DNA of 63,405 bases from Sedimentisphaerales bacterium (GTDB taxonomy: Bacteria > Planctomycetota > Phycisphaerae > Sedimentisphaerales > Anaerobacaceae), in NCBI GenBank assembly GCA_016931715.1, contig JAFGEF010000123.1, positions 1 through 63,405 of the forward strand. The letters run 5' to 3'. The position numbers and the translations under genes are program-made. The first letter of the stretch is position 1, and every line of letters begins with the position of its first letter. The notes below the pieces were generated by a model that saw nothing but the letters and a program-made list of their open reading frames with translations, searched no databases and was not told the origin of the DNA. Below, one piece after another: positions 1 through 7,279 of this stretch.

Positions 1-63
1 AGGAATAGAGCCGATAAGCAGAACCATCTCCCAAAAAACTATATGACTCTTCTTTTGCTTCAT
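1..63 (-). CDS. Partial CDS, start of an unknown hydrophobic protein running off the left edge
   Basis: An open frame begins with ATG at 63-61 and stays open to the window edge (21 codons, beginning MKQKKSHIVFWEMVLLIGSIP minus its last residue count). After a short basic start it is hydrophobic, like a signal or membrane segment. The bases just upstream of the ATG contain only a weak ribosome-binding site. Without the rest of the gene no family can be named, and chance openness over 21 codons cannot be excluded. Confidence 0.35.
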   Translation of the reverse strand, partial: MKQKKSHIVFWEMVLLIGSIP

Positions 64-297
64 ATTACTTCAACAATCACCAATTCATTTCAATTCTGAC
101 TACTGTTTCCTGTGTTCTGTATTCTGTTTTTATACTATTCACCATTCACCAACCACTAACCACTTCTATAAGCCAACGACCAACGACCAAAAACTACAAC
201 GGCCAGCCGCTGAGAACGAGAAAGATATTTCTGTTTCTTCTTGAAGTCACTAAAGATAGATCGTTCGCTGAGCGGCTCGCCATGACTACTATGAAAT

Positions 298-507
298 CTA
301 TTTCTTGTCGTGTACGATGAAAGTGACCATCATATTTACGCGGTACTCGACTATCTTGCCATTTTCAACACGCACGTTTTGCTCTTTGATCCATGCTCCG
401 CGAATATCGTTAACTGTTTCTGTCCCACGCTTGATACCCTCGCGAACGGCATCTTCAAAGCTCTTCGTTGAAGATGAACTGATTTCAATTACTTTTCCGA
501 TAGACAT
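298..507 (-). CDS. Dodecin family flavin-binding protein
   Basis: The 69-residue product has the length and pattern of dodecin: it starts MSIGKVIEISSSSTKSFEDA and continues with an amphipathic helix, then two beta strands ending in VTFIVHDK. Dodecins form hollow dodecamers that store or buffer flavins such as FMN, riboflavin or lumichrome in the cytoplasm. The start is supported by an AAGGAG site about seven bases upstream of the ATG. It stands alone, with repeat-rich intergenic DNA on both sides. Family assignment is confident; the bound flavin is not predictable from sequence. Confidence 0.9.
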   Translation of the reverse strand: MSIGKVIEISSSSTKSFEDAVREGIKRGTETVNDIRGAWIKEQNVRVENGKIVEYRVNMMVTFIVHDKK

Positions 508-652
508 AATAAAACTCCTTAACTAAAAACTACACGGCTATTGCTTGTTTTGCTTCATATTATTTCACTATTCACTAACCACTAACAACTATCTGTTTTT
601 CCTTCTACTAATATCTCATATTGCTTGTTTTTCTTTTTCATCTTTAATGCTT

Positions 653-961
653 TTAACAAATAGATGATACAAGTTTTAATACATCAAATTCTATCGTTGC
701 TCCCAGATTAAAACCATAATCTTTAAGTATCCTTTCTATTCTTGAAATGGAAATATTTGTCATATGCTCAAAGTCTGCGGCAAGTCCATGAATTGTCGGC
801 CGTGATTTCTGTATCCCGCCGCGGCTATTCGAGTTAGCTATTTTATCCTCGGAATCACAGCAGCGTAGCTTAAATTCTGCCAAAGACCGAATATCTCCCG
901 GCCATAAAATCTGAATATCTTTAAGCTCAGATAAATATACAACTTCCCTTTTACTGCCCAT
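653..961 (-). CDS. Hypothetical protein, 102 aa
   Basis: An ATG at 961 preceded by AAGGAAAATAGTT opens a 102-codon frame; a longer version starting at 994 lacks a good ribosome-binding site. No family is recognised. The C-terminal half (FEHMTNISISRIERILKDYG and on) looks helical and could be a small helix-turn-helix or helical bundle, but this is only an impression. It lies downstream of the SNF2-Mrr gene on the same strand, 64 bases away, and might be co-transcribed with it. Confidence 0.5.
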   Translation of the reverse strand: MGSKREVVYLSELKDIQILWPGDIRSLAEFKLRCCDSEDKIANSNSRGGIQKSRPTIHGLAADFEHMTNISISRIERILKDYGFNLGATIEFDVLKLVSSIC

Positions 962-1025
962 AACTATTTTCCTTCTAACGACTATTACCGACATTGTCCA
1001 GCCACCATGGGCGGAGAAATAGGGC

Positions 1026-3329
1026 TTATTTCAACATCGCAACTTTATACTCTTTTGCAAGCCTAATAAGTTCATTGCGGTCTATAAGAGTTAATCTTTT
1101 TTCTTTAGCAAAATCCTTTGCTTCACCAGAGAAACTTGCACTTGTTACAAAATCTCCTCTTGTAGTACTATGGTCTGAAGTTATAACCCCCCAAAATTGC
1201 TGAAGAACTGGACGACCAACATTAGCCTGCTGATGTTTGCATTGAACTATCACTTTTTCGTGAGCATTACCAACATATTTTTCAGCAACAATATCTATAC
1301 CCTCATCGTGGCTTCCACCAGTTATAGTTACTTTATAACCTTGTTTTTCATAAATCTCCGCTACCAAATTTTCAAATTGCGAAGGAGATGTGTTTTCAAG
1401 ATTCCATTCAACAGGTTGTCCATCATGTATTTGATGAGTTTGTTTGCGTGGTCGAACCTTTAAATTAAACAAAGAGAATATTTCTTCCTCTGTAAGACCC
1501 ATACTTTCGGCTGGTCGGTTTTCATCTATTATTCGTTTGAAATCTTCTCGCTTTTTGGATAATATTACGAGAATTCTCTCTTCTATAGTGTCTTTGCAAT
1601 AAAACTTACGGACAAATACTTTTTGAGTTTGTCCGATTCTGTGTGCTCTTTTGGGCAACTGATCCTCGACCGCAGGGTTCCACCATCTGTCAAAAAGATA
1701 AACATAATTTGCAGCCTGCAGATTTAAACCTACTCCCCCAACCTTGAACTGTAATAACAAAGAGGAAATATTTTTGTCAGTATTAAATTGCTTTTCTATA
1801 TCACCAATTCTATTAGAAGTTTCACCAAACAGCTGAAGGTTTTTGAATCCGTTTATATCGAGCTCTTTCGCGAGACGCTTTATACCATAATCTTCTTTAA
1901 CAAACTGTGAAAAAATCAATGCTTTTCGACTACTCTCTTTTATTTCCTCCATGTCCTCCAAAAGTCGCTCAAGTTTTGCACTCGCTCCGCTGATAGGACA
2001 AAAATTACAGAATTGGCGGAGTTTGTTAATTAATGCAAATACATGTTGTGCTGTTATTTGATCGCCCATTTCATTAAGTTCAACAACTCCTTCATTTTCC
2101 ATTTTTGTGTAAACATTATGATGTTCAGAGTCTAGCGTAATTTCAACATCCTGTTCGAATTTTTCTGGTAATTCGATGTCAACCTCATCTGTGCGACGTC
2201 GAAGAATATAAGGGCGAATTTGCTTGCAAATAAATTCTTCCGAATCTGTGTAATCAACCAAGTTAGGTTCGACGAATTTAAATATTGAGATAACATCATC
2301 AATTTTATTTTCGAGCGGTGTGCCAGTAAGTGCCCATCGTCTTTTTGCTTTAAGGGCTTTCACAGCTTGCGAGGTTTTTGCACTTGGGCTTTTAATACGT
2401 TGTGCTTCATCAATGATAATTAAGTCATGGTCAAATTTCTGGTCTTTTAGCCAATCTAACTCTCGTGATAAAGATTCATAATTTATGATTTTTACGATAA
2501 CATTCGGTGTGCCTAACTTTAAGAAGAATTGCCTGTCAGTACCTGCGATATGTATATTTTGAGTAACTTGCGGCCACCATTTACAGAATTCTTTTTTCCA
2601 GTTTGAAATTAACGTCTTTGGACAGATTATAAGAACTTGTTTTATAATCCCTTGTTTCCACAAAAGCCTTGCAGCAATTATGGCCTGCATTGTTTTACCC
2701 AAGCCCATTTCATCAGCAAGCAAAGCATTCTCCCTGTCATAGAGCCACTTGATGCCAAAAGTTTGGAAGGTAAAAGGTTTTTCCGGTAATGATAACTGAG
2801 GATCAGATAGTATCTCATGAATTGGAGGCGTAAGAAGCCATTTCAGGCGTTCTTCAAGACTCTGCTTATCGAGTTTTGAAGGTCGAGCAGGCGGTTCAAC
2901 CGGTTTTACTTTTATTCCGCCAATACCAAGAGGCTGTTTTACTCCATGAAATAATGATTTAGGTTCTTGCCTTTCAGGTCCAAAATCAAATCTTTGTGTT
3001 GAAAATTTAAAATCATTTAAAGATATAATATGGATTTTAACGATTTCTTCAAAACGTGGAACTTTACGCAATTGATAAGGTTCTATAGAAAGTTGTTCTG
3101 TATAAATATCAGGAATTTCAAATTGAACATGTTCTTTAAAATGAGTTGGTAAAGTAATTTCAACATTTTCAAATTTGACATTCGGAGAGATATTAAAGTT
3201 ATTTTGCTCGCTTTTAAATATATCAGATTGAAAGCAGGATATATCTGATAGAGAAGTTAAAGCGATCTTGGCTTTAAGGTCATCAATTATACTTTTTCGC
3301 TTTCTAAGTTTTCTATCGAACCAATTCAT
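1026..3329 (-). CDS. SNF2-family helicase fused to a C-terminal Mrr-type restriction endonuclease domain
   Basis: The 767-residue protein has an unassigned N-terminal region (about 1-160), then an SNF2 ATPase: Walker A in LADEMGLGKT (about 204-213), DEAQ box (about 307-310), TGTPLE motif (about 335), and a helicase C domain with LIFSQF and the RAHRIGQTQKV signature. The last 110 residues form an Mrr-like nuclease: a helical part with FENLVAEIYEKQGYKV, then DEGIDI and VIVQCKH, which supply the D...QxK catalytic pattern. Such fusions use ATP-driven DNA translocation coupled to cleavage and occur in anti-phage islands and type IV-like restriction. It follows a 187-aa gene by 21 bases, so the two are probably one operon. 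Domain calls are confident; the defence role is inferred. Confidence 0.85.
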   Translation of the reverse strand: MNWFDRKLRKRKSIIDDLKAKIALTSLSDISCFQSDIFKSEQNNFNISPNVKFENVEITLPTHFKEHVQFEIPDIYTEQLSIEPYQLRKVPRFEEIVKIHIISLNDFKFSTQRFDFGPERQEPKSLFHGVKQPLGIGGIKVKPVEPPARPSKLDKQSLEERLKWLLTPPIHEILSDPQLSLPEKPFTFQTFGIKWLYDRENALLADEMGLGKTMQAIIAARLLWKQGIIKQVLIICPKTLISNWKKEFCKWWPQVTQNIHIAGTDRQFFLKLGTPNVIVKIINYESLSRELDWLKDQKFDHDLIIIDEAQRIKSPSAKTSQAVKALKAKRRWALTGTPLENKIDDVISIFKFVEPNLVDYTDSEEFICKQIRPYILRRRTDEVDIELPEKFEQDVEITLDSEHHNVYTKMENEGVVELNEMGDQITAQHVFALINKLRQFCNFCPISGASAKLERLLEDMEEIKESSRKALIFSQFVKEDYGIKRLAKELDINGFKNLQLFGETSNRIGDIEKQFNTDKNISSLLLQFKVGGVGLNLQAANYVYLFDRWWNPAVEDQLPKRAHRIGQTQKVFVRKFYCKDTIEERILVILSKKREDFKRIIDENRPAESMGLTEEEIFSLFNLKVRPRKQTHQIHDGQPVEWNLENTSPSQFENLVAEIYEKQGYKVTITGGSHDEGIDIVAEKYVGNAHEKVIVQCKHQQANVGRPVLQQFWGVITSDHSTTRGDFVTSASFSGEAKDFAKEKRLTLIDRNELIRLAKEYKVAMLK

Positions 3330-3350
3330 AATACTTCTATCGAATTACTC

Positions 3351-3914
3351 TCACTTTAAATTGCTTACATCGGGAGATTTAATTGCTTCTTTAAGTGCCT
3401 GCCTCATTCTGGAAAAAGGTTCTATTAAATCTATTTGATTTTCGAGAGTTGCTATAATCTGTCCGATTATTTCCTGATCTTCGTTAGACTCAGCTTTATA
3501 ATCTAATATTGACAGCTTTGTTGGATCTGAATCCTGTGTATCATTTTTCTTTAGGCAAGCTGTTGGTTTCTTTATTAACCGTTTAATGGAAAGTATTTCT
3601 TGGTCATCTACAAAGACAACATCAGGAACTCGTGGGATACCAGAAAGCAATTTTTGGGCGATCACGTCTATCTTAACATGTGAATTCAAAGTGGAACCAA
3701 ATAGTATTCGTTGTATTACTGTCGGACGAATAGGTGAAACATAAGAAAAATGAACTGGTCTTGCACGAAAATCAGTAATCATCAATGCTCCAAGGAAAGC
3801 ATTAGACGCATCTTGAGGGCAAATAAGATAACAGAGTGTTAAATCAGAAACATTTTTACTTAAAATTTGTTGTTCTGTTTCATTCTCGCCATTAAAAGAC
3901 TGTTCATTTTCCAT
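3351..3914 (-). CDS. Hypothetical protein, 187 aa, operon partner of the SNF2-Mrr protein
   Basis: The 187-residue product has no recognised family. It appears cytoplasmic, with a mixed alpha/beta first half (LCYLICPQDASNAFLGALMI) and a helical, charged C-terminal part. The start is supported by AGGAG five bases before the ATG. It ends 21 bases before the SNF2-Mrr start on the same strand, and its acidic, soluble character fits a specificity or regulatory subunit, but nothing in the sequence proves this. Confidence 0.65.
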   Translation of the reverse strand: MENEQSFNGENETEQQILSKNVSDLTLCYLICPQDASNAFLGALMITDFRARPVHFSYVSPIRPTVIQRILFGSTLNSHVKIDVIAQKLLSGIPRVPDVVFVDDQEILSIKRLIKKPTACLKKNDTQDSDPTKLSILDYKAESNEDQEIIGQIIATLENQIDLIEPFSRMRQALKEAIKSPDVSNLK

Positions 3915-4014
3915 TTTATCTCCTGAAGTTTTGTAGTGAATTGTTTATAATTAATAAGTTTGCCGCCAATCTAAAAAACCTCAATCATTTTACAGAGCTT
4001 CTTAGTGTAAAACG

Positions 4015-4299
4015 TCAATCAATGCCAAGTTCGGTCTTTAATTGGGTTTCAGCCTCTTTCCAGTTCCGCTCATCTTCACCGGGTATGCAGCCGCGATTTT
4101 GCCAGATGAGCTTCGCCCGCTCCGAAATCTGCTCATGCGTTAGTTTCTGTTTCGGCTTGAAAAGATTGGTTATCGGGTCACGGGCCGGGTCTATTGGTTT
4201 GCTCTCAATCTTTATGCTTTCTGGTTTGGCCGGTGCGGCTGTTACACTGCCTGATTGAACGTTTTTATTCCTTTTTATATTGGTGCGATTCTTTGCCAT
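4015..4299 (-). CDS. DUF2934 family small protein
   Basis: The 94-residue product has a basic, low-complexity N-terminal half (MAKNRTNIKRNKNVQSGSVT) and a C-terminal segment of about 40 residues with the DUF2934 pattern: ISERAKLIWQNRGCIPGEDE followed by NWKEAETQL. DUF2934 proteins are small, widespread and of unknown function, and often have variable tails. An AAGGAG sequence precedes the ATG. It lies about 100 bases upstream of the 187-aa gene on the same strand and may or may not share a transcript. Confidence 0.75.
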   Translation of the reverse strand: MAKNRTNIKRNKNVQSGSVTAAPAKPESIKIESKPIDPARDPITNLFKPKQKLTHEQISERAKLIWQNRGCIPGEDERNWKEAETQLKTELGID

Positions 4300-4643
4300 A
4301 GTATTTACTCCTTAATTTAATACACTTACCGCTGAAAAAAGCACAATATCACTATAAACGAAGAAAATCAAGCACTTTTACGGACAATTTTTAGTCGTTA
4401 GTCGTTGGTATTTAGTATTTAGTAAACAGTAAATGGATTCCCGCCTGCGCGAGAATGACAACCGTAGAAAAAAATCCTTGAAAATCTGCGTTCATCTGTG
4501 GATAATACCTTCGAGTTCTTCGTGTGCTTCGTGGTGAAGTTAGTATTTAGTCGTTAGTATTTATTTAATTCAAAGCTTCGAGGTTCTTAGTGTTCTTCGT
4601 GGTAACAAAACTGGAACCTGCTCTTTGTCCAGGCTCTCCTATG
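4300..4643. repeat. Intergenic stretch made of dispersed phrase-like repeats
   Basis: No gene is seen. The stretch holds repeated phrases found elsewhere in this window: TTAGTCGTTAGT and TATTTAGT words, a GATTCCCGCCTGCGCGAGAA piece, an AAATCTGCGTTCATCTGTGG piece, and two copies of a CTTCGTGTGCTTCGTGGTGA-type phrase that recur at 58140-58380 and 63055-63110. They look like decayed copies of dispersed repeats, not coding sequence. Confidence 0.6.
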
Positions 4644-5060
4644 CTAATTCAGCTTAATGCCCGCATGCAGTTTTATATCTTTTAGAATCCGCTGCATATA
4701 TCTTTCAATGCATCTCAGTATATTAGAATTCTGCTTAAAGGTTTCTTCATTCCTGTATTTTTCATACGCAGATTTGCTGGATAGTTCCGACAGAATGATA
4801 TGAGCATCATCTATGACCTTGTGGTCATCCTTATCGAGATTGAACATCAGATAGAACTTTTCCAGCCATGCTAATCCATCCTTTGTTATAAGATAAGGTT
4901 CTTCGTATCGGCCTGTCGGACGATAGGGTCGCGTATCTTTGGTTCGCCTTATGCCGTAGCAGTATTTGAGCACCCAGAATTCAACCTCGTCTATGATATT
5001 GAGATACTGTTCGATATTTTCTGCAAGGTCTGTTTGATTTGCTTCTTTCGGTTTTTTCAT
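4644..5060 (-). CDS. Hypothetical protein, 138 aa
   Basis: The 138-residue, mostly helical protein has an N-terminal acidic helix (ENIEQYLNIIDEVEFWVLKY), a basic loop rich in Arg/Thr/Pro (GIRRTKDTRPYRPTGRYEEP) and a long helical C-terminal part. No family is recognised and there is no signal peptide or membrane segment. It stands alone between repeat-rich intergenic DNA and an AT-rich gap, so the context says nothing about its role. Codon use and length make it a plausible real gene. Confidence 0.6.
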   Translation of the reverse strand: MKKPKEANQTDLAENIEQYLNIIDEVEFWVLKYCYGIRRTKDTRPYRPTGRYEEPYLITKDGLAWLEKFYLMFNLDKDDHKVIDDAHIILSELSSKSAYEKYRNEETFKQNSNILRCIERYMQRILKDIKLHAGIKLN

Positions 5061-5312
5061 ATTTCACTCATCTTTATCTTTTCAGCCAGTCAGGTTATCG
5101 TATTTCCTGAAATTTTTCTTATTGGCCTTAACCTCTCTAAATCTTATATTAGCACTTTAAATAAAGAACATCAAGCATTTTCGCAGATATAATGTACCGA
5201 TAAAAGCCAGAAAAATGTTTTTTTAGCCTTTACCGCTTTAAATGCCTTGTAATTGAGACAATAGCAAGACCAGAATCAGGGGATTGAGTTTTTTTTACAG
5301 TGAGGCAAGTGC
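5061..5312. other. AT-rich intergenic gap
   Basis: About 250 bases with no supported gene, hairpin or recognisable repeat. It separates the 138-aa gene from the terminator of the cold-shock gene. Confidence 0.5.
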
Positions 5313-5346
5313 ATAAAAAAAGCCGGATTAAATCCGGCCTTTTGGT
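5313..5346 (-). terminator. Intrinsic terminator of the cold-shock gene
   Basis: On the minus strand a stem AGCCGGATT / AATCCGGCT with a short loop is followed by a run of seven T residues, 15 or so bases after the cold-shock stop codon. This is the standard shape of a rho-independent terminator. Confidence 0.85.
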
Positions 5347-5361
5347 TTTCAAGCTGCGTCC

Positions 5362-5568
5362 CTATTTGCAAGGAACTACATGAGTTGCACATGGGCCTTT
5401 TTTGCCCTGTCCAACTATAAACTCTACTTTTTGGCCTTCATCGAGCGAAGCGTAACCATCGGTTCGAATCTCCGAATGATGAACAAACAAATCCTCGCCG
5501 CCATCTTCCTGATTAATAAAACCAAATCCTTTGCCCGCATTAAACCATTTTACTGTACCTGTACTCAA
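5362..5568 (-). CDS. Cold-shock protein (CspA family), 68 aa, probable TTG start
   Basis: The product carries the cold-shock domain signatures [16 protein letters not shown] (RNP1) and DLFVHHSEI (RNP2) and ends [11 protein letters not shown]. These small OB-fold proteins bind single-stranded RNA and DNA and act as RNA chaperones. A longer frame opens at an ATG at 5667, but the family begins right before TGTVKW, and there is a TTG codon at 5568 preceded by AAGGAG with an eight-base spacer. That gives the normal 68-residue length. The open sequence from 5569 to 5667 is then an untranslated leader, which is usual for cold-shock mRNAs. A terminator follows the gene. Confidence 0.92.
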   Translation of the reverse strand: MSTGTVKWFNAGKGFGFINQEDGGEDLFVHHSEIRTDGYASLDEGQKVEFIVGQGKKGPCATHVVPCK

Positions 5569-5796
5569 TTGTACTTCTCCTTGGCCTTTATATTGGCCAA
5601 ATAAATAATTTCTCTCATTATTCAATTTATGGGGATACTCTCTGAGAGATGAAAGAATACTTTCCACTTAATAATATTATAATATTAACATAAAACCCGA
5701 TTTTGTCAAGTTAAAAATAAAATACTTTTTAATTTGAACATATTTCGACCTGCCCAGTATTAAGAAGAAGCGTACTTTGAATAAACAACTTTGATC

Positions 5797-5858
5797 ACAC
5801 GCCCCTGTGAAATATCTCGCTTTTTCCTCTCCCTCCGCACTCACAGGGGCATTTTTCA
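5797..5858 (+). terminator. Terminator-like hairpin without an obvious upstream gene
   Basis: Arms GCCCCTGTGA and TCACAGGGGC enclose about 30 bases and are followed by ATTTTT. The right arm sits in a block (CCTCTCCCTCC..ACTCA..AGGGGC..TTTTT) that recurs after the PEP-CTERM gene at 6683-6713. No plus-strand gene precedes it, so it may be the 3' end of a lost gene copy. Confidence 0.5.
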
Positions 5859-5882
5859 TCTCAAAATACACCTTTAATTCAA

Positions 5883-5912
5883 TTGACAATCTGCATGAAA
5901 TTTTGTTATATT
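5883..5912 (+). promoter_or_regulatory. Sigma70-type promoter for the PEP-CTERM gene
   Basis: TTGACA at 5883-5888 is a perfect -35 box. After 17-18 bases comes TTATATT, whose TATATT matches the -10 consensus at five of six positions. It points at the gene starting at 6068, leaving a leader of about 150 bases. Confidence 0.6.
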
Positions 5913-6067
5913 AAACTGCATAAGGAGCGGCACGCAGGGTAGCAATATATGCCATGTTAGTTTTAATATAATTGGAGTTTTGCGTAGAAGTTTGCACTTT
6001 TACTCATTTAATTGCTTATTTCGATAATTGGATTTTATTTATGTTTAGGTTTCAGGAGGAGTTGAAA

Positions 6068-6649
6068 ATGGCTCAACTTGTTCGTTCACAATATCTGTTG
6101 AGATCGAGTATTATCTTTATTTTATTGGTTGTTGCCCTTGTAAATGCTGCGCCTGTTCAAGCACAGGATCTTTGGATTTCACCAACAAGTTGGGATTTCG
6201 GCAATGTGCTGGTTGGGTCATCCTCGACCACAACCTTCGATCTCCTCAGCGGCGGCCCCGGATACCCCGCAGGTACCGCAGTCTGGGTTTACGTCGTATT
6301 ACTCAATGAGACTGCGGATGACAATCCGCCTTATGTCAATCCTCATGATTGGCTTGATCCCCAATGGTCGCTTGGTGCATTCTCTTTTAATCCCATAACG
6401 TGGGAACTCCTGCCCCAAGAGCTGCTGTATGGCGACCACATTATGGTTGATGTGACCTTCACGCCGACCAGCCCAGGCGGCTATAGCGCTTATCTGGGAA
6501 TCCTCAGTAATGATGCTTGAGAGATGCCGGGGATGCAAGCGTTCCTCCCACTCGAAGGCACAGCAGTAATCCCCGTGCCTAATGCGATTCTATTAGGCTT
6601 CTTTGGTATAGGATTTGTGAATTGGTTACAGAGAAGAAAAATATTTTAG
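6068..6649 (+). pseudogene. Secreted choice-of-anchor-D-like PEP-CTERM protein interrupted by an in-frame TGA
   Basis: An ATG at 6068 follows AGGAGGA. The product has a signal peptide (to about residue 34), then a domain that resembles the HYDIN/ASPM-like 'choice-of-anchor D' fold: LWISPTSWDFGNVLVGSSST, later VDVTFTPTSPGGYSAYLGIL and SNDA. A TGA stop falls at 6518-6520, but the same frame continues for 43 codons through QAFLPLEGTAV, which completes the domain, to a PEP-CTERM-like tail PVPNAILLGFFGIGF plus WLQRRK, ending TAG at 6649. The unbroken downstream frame argues for a recent nonsense mutation, a base-call error, or readthrough. Without readthrough the protein would lose its sorting tail and be released. 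Confidence 0.7.
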
Positions 6650-6682
6650 TAACCACCAACCAGTGAAACTTATAGCAAAAAC

Positions 6683-6713
6683 CTCTCCCTCCATACTCAG
6701 GGGCTTTTTTGTA
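6683..6713 (+). terminator. Terminator-like 3' end of the PEP-CTERM gene
   Basis: CCTCTCCCTCC, then ACTCAGGGGC followed by seven T residues lies about 35 bases after the stop codon. The block closely repeats the one at 5826-5856, though here the left arm of the hairpin is poor. Confidence 0.4.
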
Positions 6714-7205
6714 ATAAAAACGCGGTTATTATAATTAACGATCTGCCTGTTTTTTGCAATCCCATTATTTAATGTAAACACCCGATAGCTCTATTGTCGA
6801 TATATAACTCAGAAAGGAAGAGTAAACGTTGCTCTAATACAACGGCTTAGTGGTCATGGTTTGGACGTTCAAACCTATGAGACTGTTTGCCGAAAGTCTG
6901 TAAATGACGTAGAAAAAACAAATTCGTCCTCATGCCGGACGATTTGCACGGCAGGCTGCGCCTGGAAGTGCGACGTCGAACGAAAACTGCCGCCGCTTTG
7001 CTGCTTACCGGCAAGATGCGTGAGCCGCTCGAAGAGATACTTTAGAAATTATGAGCGCAGATTTTTGAAGTGAATCATCTGCTATAGGAACAGGAAGAGA
7101 AATCTGTGTTAATCCCGTGTGAATCCGTGTCAGAAAAAACAGTGTTCCTCTGTGTCTAAAAATAATTTGGTTGCGGCTTTGCCGCGCTGTGTTTTTTGCA
7201 GCTTT
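6714..7205. repeat. Intergenic stretch with a dispersed repeat copy
   Basis: No convincing gene is seen; short frames on either strand lack ribosome-binding sites and family features. Around 7098-7165 is one copy of a repeat built from phrases like AATCTGTGTTAATCCCGTGT, GAATCCGTGT and CAGTGTTCCTCTGTGTCTAA, with relatives at 33088-33150, 58084-58140 (reverse) and 63280-63350. Confidence 0.5.
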
Positions 7206-7250
7206 AAAAAAAGCGTATCTCGTGACACTCCTCCATGTCACAAGATACGC
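7206..7250 (-). terminator. Strong intrinsic terminator of the pilus/secretion cluster
   Basis: On the minus strand GCGTATCTTGTGACA and TGTCACGAGATACGC form a near-perfect 15-bp stem with one mismatch, followed by seven T residues. It begins 30 bases after the secretin stop codon and marks the end of the cluster. Confidence 0.9.
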
Positions 7251-7279
7251 GATAAATACATTTCAGAAATCAGCAGTTA

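Noticed and set aside
5455..5480. A T-loop-like phrase (GGTTCGAATCTCC) suggesting a tRNA
   Set aside because: It lies inside the cold-shock gene and no acceptor stem, D-arm or anticodon arm can be built around it.
5677..5889. A 70-codon minus-strand frame
   Set aside because: It overlaps the terminator-like hairpin and promoter, has no ribosome-binding site and no family feature.
6861..7073. A 70-codon plus-strand frame
   Set aside because: Arg- and Cys-rich, without a ribosome-binding site; looks like read-through of repeat-rich noncoding DNA.
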